64,000 nucleotides of DNA from Oikopleura dioica (taxonomy: Eukaryota; Chordata; Appendicularia; Copelata; Oikopleuridae), in contig OU015567.1 of the NCBI GenBank assembly GCA_907165135.1, forward strand, positions 12,219,001-12,283,000. Reading direction: 5' to 3'. Of this stretch, positions 21,254-31,990 are shown in pieces. Below the pieces are notes generated by a model. The model had not been told where the DNA came from. It searched no databases and was given only the letters and a program-made list of their open reading frames with translations. Position numbers and translations under genes: made by a program. Position 1 is the first letter of the stretch, and every line of letters begins with the position of its first letter.

Positions 21254-24200
21254 CTATTCGTGTAATTGTTCCGTTTGATTTTGAAGTAGTTGCGCAAAAA
21301 GACCAGCTTTGTCGGCAATCAGGGCATCAGGCTTTTCAAACTGTTCGATGTGGCCGTGGTTCATCACCAGAACTCTGAAATCAACAGGGTCAAAGAATAA
21401 TTTTGCAGCTATTTCTTACCGATCGTAGAAGGAAACGTTTGTGAGTCTATGTTGAATCGATAGTACTGTGCATCCCTTGAACTCGTTTTTAATTAACTGC
21501 TGAATTTTCAAGTCGGCTTCAGCGTCAACTGATGATGTGGCTTCATCAATGAGAATAAGTTTCTTCTTCGAAAGAAGTGCCCTAAAAATCGTTGACGCAA
21601 AGCTCAGAGGAATTAACCCACCTTGCGAAACACATGAGTTGTTTTTCCCCCTGTGACAGATTTCGCCCCTGCTCCTCAATAATTCCACCAAGACCCCCGA
21701 TCCTGTCCACTCTGCCACGCAATCCCACTCTGTCCACAGCAGCATTTATTTCGTCAGTGGAAAACTTTTCTTCCGGGTCCAGGTTTTCGGATATGGTTCC
21801 ATGGAAAAGGAATTCGTCTTGAGAAAGTGTCGTTACGTTTCTAAATAAGGTCAATGCTCTATTTAAGTAAAGTGAGACACCTTCTGAGTGAATGAACGTC
21901 AACGCTTTTCAGTACGACATCGTCGAGTCTAATCGTGCCTTGGAATTCCTCAAGCCTCAAGATTGTCTTGAAAATGCTCGACTTTCCTGAGCCAGTTCTC
22001 CCGACGATAGCCACGTGTTCTCCATTTTTGATTTGCAAAGAGAGCCCTTTCAATGCTTCTTCCGAGGCGCCGGGATACTGAAGATGGACCTTGTTTATCT
22101 GAAGATTTCCGCTTCTCGGCCAGTTCTTCACCACAGGCTGTGTTGGGCCTGCACCCTCCCCTAAACCCGTCATTAGAATTTCCAGGGCTTATTTTATCCA
22201 AAATGATACGATAAAATGTGAACTCAGGATTATTCAATCCTTTGGCAACATTTTTGACACTGAATATACCACAGAGAAGAATCTTTTTTTCAAATAATAG
22301 TCACTCCTTCTTTCACCCACAATGTCATCAAATATAATGAAGCTTGACAGTAGAATACTGATCACGTCAGAAGGATTGAAAATTATTCGAAAAAGAAAAA
22401 TAGTCATAGCCTTCTCAAAGGCTATTAATAATTAAGAAAACATCATTATCTCATACTTTCAAGTTTTGAATATTCATCGATTCGTTCGACGGAGATGAAT
22501 CCAAGTTCAGTGCTCAAGAAGTCCCTCATGAATGCGGAAATGACTCCAGTAAGAGGCAACGCATAGCTCAATGCCAAGCCGATAAGTGATGGATCTACAG
22601 TGGCGTATTCGTGCTGTGTAATTGCTAAAAGAATCTTTTAGTTTAATTAAAACATTAAGAATGTTGTTTTTACGATGCTTTGTCGTAATAAAGTATTCAT
22701 AAAATCGAAAGAAGTTTTCGTCATTTAGCAAGAATGCTTTTAAGTTAGATAAAAGGTTTTTAATAAAACAGTATACCTATTAGCGTCACTACTCCTGTGA
22801 CTGTCGCACCGATGCCAATTGTAAGCCGGTAGCTCAACCAGCTATTAGCGGCAAGCATTGAAAAGTTTACTCTTTGATTCGCTTCCAATAATTTAGCATT
22901 TTTCAGAATTTCCTGGTTCTGTTTTCGAAGAGCGCGAATCGTAGAAGCGCCAGTAATTGTTTCACTAGAATTAGGGACTTTTATTAGGGCAGAATTTAGT
23001 AGATCGCTACCTGAAATGCTGGTAGATCGGTGAAAGCGACGTAGCTGCTAGTCTCTTAAGATCTCTAGCTGTATGCCTGTAATAAAACTGCAAAGACGAG
23101 TAGAACGGCATGAGTGGAATAACGATGACGACGAACCAAGGTAGAGCGTAGGAAATAATGACGATAGTTCCCATTAGTTGGACACAATCGTTCATGAAAA
23201 TATTGAGGATGAAAGGAAGTCCGTCGTCAGCTTCGTTTATGTCCGAGCTAATTTTCATTTACAATACACTGTAACTGTTTCCAAATAAAACCTTACCTAA
23301 AACGATTGATCAGTCGTCCAGGTGGCGTCTTATGAAACCAGCTTGGCAAAGTATTCAACACAGAGTCAAGGAGCTTCTCATGAAGCCGTTTTGAAGCGAC
23401 AAGTCCTCCCTTTGCGAAAGAAAACGCGCGGATCAGAGTGATGACGGAATTGACAGCGCCGATTATGATGAAAACTTGAATGAAGGAGAGCTTCTTCGGC
23501 ATCGGGATTAGTTGGTCTTCGCTAAACGCAGTTCTGGCTTTTTGAGAAGAGTAGTAAGAATCCGTCGTATTGTCGTTATCATGGTGAATCCAGTAAGTGA
23601 GGAAGAGATCGCTGAGATTCTTGGAAAGCTGCATGAGAACGACGAAGAAAACAATGGCGATGAAAAGTGGGTATCCCGTCGCTTTGATGTAAGCATTGTA
23701 AACGCCCGCTGAAACGGCTCCATCAGCTTTGTCTTCCGCCTGTTCTTCGTCTTTCTTTCCCTCGGTCGCGTGAAACTCTTCTTCGGGAACAACGCTGGCG
23801 AATTTAGAAACGCCAAGAATCTCGTTCGGGGTGCCGGATTCAACGAACTCCCCGTTCTCCATTTTGTACACAATTCTTGCATCTCGTAAAACAGGGTTCC
23901 AATTCTGGCTGAGCGCTGAGCGACATCTGAGCGTGAGCGAGCGATGAGCGAGCGAGCGATCGCTCACGCTCCGCTCACTCAACTGATTTTCATAGAGAAC
24001 CGCTCAGTCGCTCGCTCGCTCAAGGTCAAAAAATATGATAGCTGAGCGAGGTTTGAGCGAGATCCGAGCGAGGCTGGAGCGATTTTGGAGCGAGGTTCGA
24101 GCGACGTTGGAGCGAGGTTCGAGCGACGTTGGAGCGAGGTTTGAGCGCCGCTCGAGCGAGGTCTGAGCGACGCTTGAGCGAGGTATATTACTCACTAGCC

Positions 24201-27200
24201 AATTCTCCGCGCTTATTGGCCAAGATCTAAAAACTCCTTGGCGGTTAGCGAATGAATGGGGAGGATTTTAAGCCACGGATTTATTAAAAAGAGAGAATTT
24301 TAAATAAATTCTGCGAATAATTTTAACATATTGTTGCCAGCAATATACGGTTGGCGTGTTAGGTCGTTGGGTTTTCCCCGCCGTCTACAACTATTGAGTT
24401 GGTAACAATAAAAAAATTATTTTCGCTGAAACCCACCGTCCTCAGCCCTACATTTTTTCAAAATTTAGGCTCTACTCAAAAATTGCTTTTGTTAGCTCAC
24501 AATATCCAGGTGGCGTGTTAGGTTGTTGGGTTTTCCCCGCCGTCTACATCTGTTGAGTGAGTTAATATATAATATTTTTCGGTCAGCCTGATTTATCAAT
24601 GATAAATTATCATTGATACCCAAGCCAACCCAATAATTTATTTTTTACGACAGCTTCCTTATTTCTTTTTCGATTATTACAGCGATTCAACAGGTTTCTT
24701 CAACAATTAGACTAACCTCAAAAATTGGTTATGTTAACTTTCAATATCCAGTTGGCGTGTTAGGTCGTTGGGTTTTCCCCGCCGTCTACAACTGTTGAGT
24801 AGGTTAACATAGAATATTTTACGGCTAGCCTGATTTTGATTGTAGAGGTATAAATTGTACCGTATACCAGGGAACCCCCCTTTAATTGTGGATAAAATGT
24901 ACCCATCCTGCGCCCTTAATTTCGAATAAAGCTTACCCCCGATTTTTTTAATTTCGGAAAATGATGACGTGACAACGCGGTGATGTCGCGCGCTCGGAAC
25001 CCTACCTTTCTAGATTTTGCTTAGCGGCAACCCCATTCGCTTGTTTAAAAACTACCTAATGAGTGTGCGTCATCTCCGCGTTGTCACGTCATCATTTTGC
25101 GAAATTAAGAGAATCGGGGGTAAGCTTTATTCGAAATTAAGGGCGCAGGATGGGTACGTTTTATCCACAATTAAAGGGAGGTCCTCTGGTAATCCAGGCT
25201 ACTCCCGCATTTCCCAAAATCCCGCATTTCTCAAATCCTGAATTTCTCAGAATCCCGTATTTCTCAAATCGCCAAATCAGGAGTCCGCCGATTCAGGATT
25301 TCGGGAAATGCGGGATTTTTTTTTTCTTTTGAGTTAATTTTCATGCTTACCAAATTTAAAGGGGGGGGGGTCGTCAATATGGATTTTCAGTGGTGATCGA
25401 AATCACACTTATACAAATAGTGTGCATATGAATAATATATATTTGGAATCTACAGATTCTGGCGAGTCTATTGAGCCTAAAATCGTATGATGAAAATAAG
25501 TTTTAGGGGGTTAAATTGAGAAAATTGTTAAAAAATGAACGCTTTTGGTCGATTTTTGCGAAATGGCCCTAGTTTGACGGGATTTTTGACCGTTTTCTGG
25601 CCAAAATTTTTCTTGTTTTCGCCGATGAATTCTTTCAACCCTTTTCTTTTCCCCTAACAATTTGTTTTTCTTTATCCAATCAGGTTTTCCCGCTTTTTGC
25701 TCAAGAGAAACCCCGATATTGACGACCTCCCCTTAAATTTGTTTATCATATAACTTTATTTTCTTGGCTTCTCCATAGCCAATCCTGGCTTCACCAAATT
25801 CAATCCTGGCTTCAACAACTTCGATCTTAGCTTTACTGACGTCAATCCTGGTGGCTCGAACGTCAATCCTGGCATCTCCAGCGTCAATCCCGGCTTCTTT
25901 AAATCCGATCCGGCCGTCACTTTCTTCAATCGTTCCGGCTTCTCAGTTCTCTATTATCGCTTCTTGAATGTCGATAATGGCTTTTCGAAGATAAGATTAT
26001 TGTTGAAAAATCCTTGATTGAAACTGATGAAGCCGGGATCGACATTGAAGTCGGGATTGACGTCAAAAAACCGGGATTGACATTGGAGAAGCCGTGATTG
26101 AAGTCGGTGAAGCTAGGACTGAAGATGTAGAAACCAGAATTGACGAAATACTCTGTATTAGAAAAACTGATTTTGAACTTTGATGACCTCTAGTGACCGG
26201 AAGATGAATTTTTTTCGAAATTTTGAGCCCGGAATTGAACTTTTGGGTACTTTTTTACTATTGTCACAAAGTTTTGTTCATAAAGGGATAGGAAATCGAC
26301 CACTTATTTTTTTCAGCGGGTCAATCCTCATTGATATTATATCAATTATATTGGAGAAAACATGATTGAAGCCAGTATTGCCAATACAGTATTGGCAATA
26401 CTGTATTGGGGTTGAAACTAGGATTGGCTTCCTCTTGGGCAAACGGCAACTTTGGCAAATGGAAACCAAACGGACTTGAAATTTTAGCTGAATCCTTCAT
26501 TCCTCAAAATCCTGCTTTTCTCAATCCTCCGTTTCCAAAAAGCCTGAATCGGCAGAATTCTGAATTGGCGATTTGAGAAATGCGCGATTTTGGGAAATGC
26601 GGGAGCAGCCAGATTGGGCTATAAAAGAACTTCTATTGATGACCAGAAAAATGAAGTAAGGTACGCTAAGAACCTTCTCAGCGAACCGTACTGGAGAGGT
26701 CTATTTTGGCGAACCGTTCGTCAACCAAAATTTTCTTGCTTCGCTTGAGGAATATTGAAATGTTTTCGCCTTTGCTTCGCTTTCGCCTTGATTTTTGGCA
26801 AATTTGAATGCCTGGGGTAGACAAAATTTTCGCTCGAGCGTCGCTCAAATGTCGCTCAAATGTCGCTCAGATTTCGCTCAAACCTCGCTCAAATCTCGCT
26901 CAAACGTCGCTCGCTCAGTCGCTCCGCTCGCTCAGCCGATATTTGAAAAATCTCGCTCAGCCACTCGCTCGCTCAGCCCTCGCTCAAATGTCGCTCGCTC
27001 ATCGCTCGCTCAAATTCAAAAATTTTTGGCCAAATTTGGAACCCTGTCGTAAAAACTCGATTTGGTGGCTGACCACTACACGTGTTGTGTCTCTCAACAG
27101 GCCCATCACTACGTTTTCGTAAATATGCGAAGCAACTCGGCGATCTAACGACGCAAAGATATCGTCAAGAAGATAAATATCCTTCTCCTAGAAAAACGGA

Positions 27201-30200
27201 ATGAATCTCAACCCTTTCTAGGGCGCAAAGGCCCGACCGAGATTTGAACTCGGGATCTCCTGATTACTAGTCAGGCGCTTTAACCAACTAAGCCATCGGG
27301 CCTGTTTCTCAAGCTTTCAAAGGTCATTTTTAAAACAATGCAAGAGTGGAACTTAGGCTTTTCTAGTGTCATTTTCACAAAATTCGAAATCTTACTTTTA
27401 TCAAAAAAGTGCTGAATATAAAAACCAAGTAAGAAAAGAGGAATCTCTTTGGGAAATTTTTATCAGCGCTAGAATTTTCGTTTTCATGCACGATTTATAA
27501 ATTGCCTTTGTAGGCGCTGAAGACAGGCCCGATGGCTTAGTTGGTTAAAGCGCCTGACTAGTAATCAGGAGATCCCGAGTTCAAATCTCGGTCGGGCCTT
27601 TTGTTTTTCATACCTGATAGACTTGCCGGGCTAGATGAATTCTAGCCTTTTGTCCGCCCGAGATGGTTGTTCCTCTCTCACCAAGCCACGTGAGATCTCC
27701 AGCTGGCCATGACTCAATATCCGCGACCAAAGCTGTAGCTTCGATGATTTTTCGATACAATTCCGGATTGTAAGCTGAGCCAAAGACGATATTCTCACGT
27801 ACTGTTCCATTGAAGATCCAGGCCTCTTGCGTCACAAGTCCCAACCCGTCGTGATTGTCATTCATAAGGAGAGAGCCGGACGTTCTATCGATTTCGCCAG
27901 CGATCGCTTGTAACAAACTGGATTTTCCGGAACCGACGTCGCCCGCGATTCCGACTAAATCTCCCTTTGCCACTTTGAAGTTGATGTTCTTCACTGTGGA
28001 AGGAGCGAGAATATTGGTAGAACTCGTGAAGGAAGCATTCGAAAGCTTGAAAATAAACGGCACTTCTGTGTTGTTGACAAGCCCATACATGGAAGGAGAA
28101 TCGAGCAACGCACAGTCATCATCGGCGGTGGTCGGCTCGTACACTTGTTGGTAGTCGATGACTGTCAAGTCAAGCATCTTTTGAAGTCGTTTGAGTGACA
28201 CGTAGCCTTCCATCGTCCCGTTGATTACCCAGGGGTAAGCATTCAGCGGGAATATTAACAAATTAATAAGCGACAAGCTTGTAAACACCTTTGCAGCAGT
28301 CAATGCTTCGCCAAAATACGAAAAAATCGTAAAAAGAATGATGGAAAGAATGACAGGAGTAGCTGCCCAAAAATAGACGCACGCAGCATCAAGGTACTTG
28401 ATTTTCCCAAGATGTCCGATTTCTTCTTTCCTCAGCTTTTCGACTTTCTTCTTGAAGATTTTCTCCATCGCCGTCATTTTTATAAAACTGATTGAGTAGA
28501 CGATGTCTGAAAGGAGTCGAATTCTAGCGTCCTTTGCGTTCATGAATTCTTTGTTGACTTTGCCGATGAATTTGCCCAGCCGATGATTGACGAAAATCAT
28601 CACCAGTGAGAAACCAAGTCCAATGCTGAAAACGTAGCCGACCTGAAAGTACAACAATCCGAGCACGAGAATCACTTGAGCAGGAACGCACCAAATCTGA
28701 TGCAAATTGACCACTGTGTTGGCCAATCTGTCGCAATCAGTTGACATCAAGTTGAGAATCTCCCCGATTGTTTTTCCTTCAAATTTGTGGCGAGCGACTA
28801 GAATTGTTTTTTCGTAAACACTCGTGACTAGCGCGCTTCGGAGGGATAGTTTCATGCGCTGGAGTTGATAATCAAGGTGTACGGAAAGCGTGCCCTCGAA
28901 TAAAGTAAGAGCGATGAGAATGCCAGCGTATGTAAAGCCAGTTTCGGGGTCCTTGACATCCCCTTCCATGTACTCCAAAAGATAGGAAAGTGTCAGTGGC
29001 TTGGCAAAGTTGGAAAGCATCGTGGTGAATTGAAAGATTCCAAACATAGCGAATTTGAAGCCGTAAACTTTCGCGATTCTCTTCCAGAGTGATTTGATTT
29101 CGTCCATGTCGGATTCATCCAAACTCGTGCTGCTGGAAGAGCGGGTGTACAAGGGAACGGGCCGGACAAGTTCAGAAACGCCGAATAGGTTCGTTGTGTA
29201 AAGAACTTTCAGATTTCGTGGGAGAATCATTGCTTGTTCTACTGTATTGATTCCGAATCGAGCTCCCTGGCGGAGCATTTTCATCGGCCAAGAGAGCGTC
29301 ATTTGCGTCCAAAGAGTGTTTCCGACTTCGGGAGAGACTGTGGCGCGGCCACTTCTTCTGTAACTAGCGGTAAGAGATTCTCCAAGAAGAAGGGATCGAT
29401 CTGCAAAGGATCCTTCTTCCTCACTTCCTTCTGTTGAAGATCTTCCGTCGCGGCGAATCGCGCGCTGGTACTGATGCGGAAGACGCTGGAAGTCGGGCGA
29501 GTGGGGGCATAAATGGGCGATGAGGTAAATTAGCTTCAGACATAAAATGGAAATCCAAACGCCGTTGTCGATCACGGATCTTTGGTAATGAATGTTCGAC
29601 TTGATGGACTGGGCTAAAAATGATAATTCAAGGGGGTAGATTTAATAGAAAACTTACCATAATAAGGAATGGTTAGAAACCAAGACATGAGCATCCAGCT
29701 TGGGCCATGTTTGAAAAAGAGCTTGTAGGGAACCATGAAAGCATAAAGATAGAAAAGATGAAGAACTTCTGCGATGATCCAGAACAGGTAGGTAACAAGA
29801 AGGGCGGGATAAGGTGGAGCATAAAGACTGTCAAATGGCAAGTAAAGCGAAACAAGGTGAACTATCAGAAGAAGGCTGATCAAGAAGTTGACGGTGATTT
29901 TTATCCAAATCTGCCAGGGAAACTCGGGAAGGCGAATGTTTGGTGACGGTTTGGCGAGAAAATAGGCACTAACAAGGGCGAAAACGGCCGCTGGGATGAG
30001 ACCAAAAAGGGTCAGCCCGAAGCAGTTTCCGAAATCTTCGTCTTTTTCATGCCAAACTTCAAGGGAACTCTCATTACAGACGACCTAAAAGAAAGAAATT
30101 TAACATCCTAAGCAACCAAGATAACCCTTTCACCTTTACAACGACCGGCCAAGAATCCCAAATAGAATTTTGATAATTGAAACTTTTCTCGGCATCATTT

Positions 30201-30262
30201 TGGGTTGAAGAAATTTTGACATTTTCATTAAAAGTCGGCGAAAAACGCAGTTTACTTGTCAT
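21254..30262 (-). CDS. ABCC10: ABCC10/MRP7-like ABC transporter, exon split by a transposon
   Basis: Full-length multidrug-resistance-type exporter. From the ATG at 30262: an N-terminal TMD0 (SLLLIVHLVSLYLPFDSLY), then TMD1 in one long exon (29575-27614 and upstream) with IGEILNLMSTDCDRLAN and KYLDAACVYFWAATPVI, the latter nearly identical to human ABCC10. NBD1 has Walker A GDVGSGKSS, signature ISGGQKAR and Walker B IYLLDD (exon 27187-27055). TMD2 carries PGRLINRF and DDGLPFILNIFMNDCV; NBD2 has GRTGSGKSS, LSQGEKQ and KLILIDEA, ending NQTEQLHE at 21254. The exon coding for HQIEFLR-DARIVYKMENG is interrupted by a 3,155-bp element (23892-27046); removing it and one 8-bp duplicate restores the frame exactly. 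Intron 27188-27613 holds two tRNA genes. MRP7 identity is strong. Confidence 0.92.
23912..24185. repeat. Subterminal GAGCGA-rich repeat array, left arm
   Basis: Degenerate units such as GAGCGACGTTGGAGCGAGG repeated about every 20 bases, next to the left terminal repeat of the hAT-type element. The mirror array lies at 26830-27020. Confidence 0.8.
24351..24805. repeat. Three dispersed 50-bp direct repeats
   Basis: Near-identical copies at about 24351-24400, 24510-24559 and 24751-24800, each containing TTGGGTTTTCCCCGCCGTCT. The spacing is 160 and 240 bp, and the flanks are partly similar too (GTTAACTTTCAATATCC-like text before each). Probably a decayed tandem repeat inside the larger element. 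Confidence 0.75.
24867..25189. mobile_element. MITE with about 115-bp inverted repeats, TA flanks
   Basis: The left end CCAGGGAACCCCCCTTTAAT and the right end, read inward, CCAGAGGACCTCCCTTTAAT begin two arms that stay almost complementary for about 115 bases, down to a centre near 25000-25070. Both ends are flanked by TA, as expected for a Tc1/mariner-type target duplication. It is nested in the hAT-type element. Confidence 0.75.
25194..26614. mobile_element. Possible third element with 45-bp inverted ends and mirrored minisatellite
   Basis: The left end carries TACTCCCGCATTTCCCAAAA (about 25200-25219) and the right end its complement, TTTTGGGAAATGCGGGAGC (about 26588-26606); the match extends over about 45 bases. 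The inside has a 30-bp minisatellite reading CAATCCTGGCTTC (about 25780-25920) and its inverted counterpart reading GAAGCCGGGATTGAC (about 26025-26140), so the element is a large imperfect palindrome. I could not identify a target duplication, and no coding capacity was seen. Confidence 0.5.
26373..26403. repeat. Perfect 31-base palindrome
   Basis: Fifteen-base arms beginning CAGTATTGCCAATAC around a single central A. It lies in the repeat-rich interior of the element; function unknown. Confidence 0.7.
26830..27020. repeat. Subterminal GAGCGA-rich repeat array, right arm (inverted)
   Basis: Reads CGCTCAAATGTCGCTCAAAT and similar on the plus strand, the reverse complement of the array near the left end of the hAT-type element. 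Confidence 0.8.
27229..27302 (-). tRNA. tRNA-Thr (AGT)
   Basis: Complete cloverleaf on the minus strand: acceptor stem GGCCCGA/TCGGGCC, D arm GGCTTAGTTGGTTAAAGC, anticodon loop CTAGTAA giving AGT, T arm CCGAG-TTCAAAT-CTCGG, discriminator T. No intron. It lies in an ABCC10 intron, co-directional with the host gene, 223 bp from an identical copy in inverted orientation. Confidence 0.95.
27526..27599 (+). tRNA. tRNA-Thr (AGT), second copy
   Basis: Same 73-base body as the copy at 27229-27302, with no difference that I can see, on the opposite strand. The 5' ends face each other. It is followed by TTTTG, a short Pol III terminator. Antisense to the host transporter gene. Confidence 0.95.
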
Positions 30263-30449
30263 TTCTTCTTTTTTCTTTGGATTCTCTCTAGCTGTCGGTC
30301 ATTTTCTTTGTGTCTGCGTCAGTTTGTCTCGATTATCGAAAGAGTAGAGTTATTGATTTCGCAGCGAGACTCTTCCGAAGAAAAATGATGAAAAAAACAG
30401 AAAGGGCGCGCTGTGCTGATTGGTCGAGCGGCGATGAGTGAAAAAAGCT
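30263..30449. other. ABCC10 5' flank
   Basis: Short upstream region of the transporter; no coding exon. It presumably holds the promoter of the minus-strand gene. Confidence 0.3.
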
Positions 30450-30520
30450 TGCAACGTCCGGGAATCGAACCCGGGCCTCCCGCGTGGCAGGCGAGAATTC
30501 TACCACTGAACCAACGTTGC
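30450..30520 (-). tRNA. tRNA-Gly (GCC)
   Basis: Minus strand: acceptor GCAACGT/ACGTTGC, D arm GGTTCAGTGGTAGAATTC, anticodon loop TGCCACG region giving GCC, T arm CCCGG-GTTCGATT-CCCGG. Matches the standard animal tRNA-Gly(GCC) with changes only in the acceptor stem. Confidence 0.95.
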
Positions 30521-30594
30521 TTGGAGAACGATATTCACCTTTAATTACATAAAGTGCTCATCAGATAGTTTTTGTTTGTTTCTATTGATTGCTA

Positions 30595-31445
30595 TTTAGG
30601 TGATCTCTTCATGTCGACTGATGTCGACGGAGACAACAGTTTCACCTTTGGCAACGCGAGTCCGGTCGACAGAAAACTTCACCGGCCACTGTAATTTCTA
30701 CATTTTACATATGCATTTGCCTGCTTTGGTGGCAAGATGGTTGCATTTCAGGGGTAGATACGAGTGCTGATAAGAATTAAAAAGTAGATCTAGTTGACCG
30801 AAACAGCTGCTACTGGCAGTAGTCAACTTTGGTATAAATACTCGGTTGCATGCATGTAGCTTATTTTATACCTTACAAATTCAAATGAAGATTCGTTGAC
30901 TATTTTTAAGCTTTCAACCTTTAAGGTAATACCTTTTATGAAATGAAGTCCTTTTCCTCTAGTTTTTTCTCGAAGAATGATCGAATAATTATCTTAAAAA
31001 TGAATCTACATATTTTGCTTCTGCTCTTATGAGGAAGGTTGTATGAATAAACTGGAACGTACAGTTAATTATGGAATTTTTGGACATTTTTGTTGAGGAA
31101 AATCTCCATCATCCTCTGTTTCATTCTTTTTCTAAAGACAAAAAAAGTTCCAGGGGTACGAGATAAACCTTCAATCTTTTCTTTCTCAAAGAAAAAATAA
31201 GATTTTTGAGAAGAGAAAACGTCATATCTAGCAAAAAACAGAAAATTCAAAATTTTGGCGCAGAAAATGTCCAAAAATTTGACACAGGCACTTTTGAAAA
31301 GTGTCCCAAGAAATCCCCTTAAAATTGCAAAAATGTCCAAAAATTTTATGTCCAAAAATTCCATAAAAAACTGTATTTCATTAAAGTAACTACCAAAAGT
31401 TCCATCTTGATAGCAGTTGTTAAAATTCTTCTCAGAAACGAGTGA
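30595..31445 (+). pseudogene. Orphan copy of exon 2 (and intron 2 end) of the 40.8-kb gene
   Basis: 30595-30688 matches exon 2 of the gene at 40838-41354 at most positions (GACAACAGTTTCACCTTTGG here, GACAACAGCTTCACCTTTGG there), including the AG before it. 31385-31440 matches the following intron and the first bases of exon 3 (ACCAAAAGTTCCATCT versus ACCAAAACGTCCATCT). Between them lie about 695 bp not present at 41124. There is no exon 1 and no usable exon 3, so this is a non-functional duplicate whose intron has been enlarged, perhaps by an insertion. The extra DNA contains a TATA-like GGTATAAATACTCGG at 30831-30845 and no coding frame. Confidence 0.7.
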
Positions 31446-31501
31446 GTCTTTGTTGATTTCCTTCAGATCAGATTATGTCTTTTTTCATAACCAGTAACGC
31501 A

Positions 31502-31982
31502 CAGAGTTGCAAATTTGGCTTTATTTTCGCTGAGCTGAGCTGAGCTGAGTGAGAAATTCTCTGAGCTGAGCTGAGCTGAGCTGGCCTATTTCGGAGCTCA
31601 CTGAGCTGAGCTGGCCATTTTCAGAGGTCATTGAGCTGAGCTGAGCTGAGCAGACCTTTTGTTAAGGTAGTTGAGCTGAGCTGAGCTGAGCAGACCCTAA
31701 TTAGAGCTGAGCTGAGTGAGCTGATTTGAGCTATTTTTTACTGTTTTTTAGTAGTGAAATTGTGTTAAAATTATTGAGCTGAGCTGAGCTGAGCTGAATG
31801 ATACTTGTCTGAGCTGAGCAGAACAGATCATGTTCGAGAATAATTGAGCTGAGCTGAGTGATTATTGTCTGAGCTGAGTTGAGCTGAGCAGATAAATTCA
31901 TTTTCGAAAATCAGTGAGCTGAGCGACTGCTCAGCTCACTCAGCCAGCTCAGCTCACTCAGCTCAGCAAATTTGCAACTCTG
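31502..31982. mobile_element. hAT-like MITE, 481 bp, filled with GAGCT repeats
   Basis: Perfect 16-base terminal inverted repeats CAGAGTTGCAAATTTG, flanked by an 8-bp direct duplication GTAACGCA at 31494-31501 and 31983-31990. The interior is almost entirely units of GAGCTGAGCT interspersed with short unique text, ending in the inverse CAGCTCACTCAGC near the right end. No coding capacity. The 8-bp duplication and the CAGNG start place it with hAT elements, like the larger element at 23892, which also has GAGC-type subterminal repeats. Confidence 0.92.
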
Positions 31983-31990
31983 GTAACGCA

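Larger units (their letters stand above)
23892..27046. mobile_element. hAT-type element, 3,155 bp, inside an ABCC10 exon
   Basis: Left end CAGGGTTCCAATTCTGGC and right end, read inward, CAGGGTTCCAAATTTGGC form terminal inverted repeats (first 11 bases identical). Direct 8-bp target duplications TCGTAAAA flank it at 23884-23891 and 27047-27054. An 8-bp duplication and a CAGNG terminus are characteristic of the hAT superfamily. Both ends continue into arrays of GAGCGA-type repeats in opposite orientation (about 23912-24185 and 26830-27020). I see no transposase: the interior holds only short frames plus other nested repeats, so it is non-autonomous or a composite. The insertion lies inside coding sequence of the transporter. 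Confidence 0.9.

Noticed and set aside
23912-24185. CRISPR-like or satellite array
   Set aside because: Units are degenerate, without spacers, in a eukaryote, and bounded by transposon ends; they are subterminal repeats.
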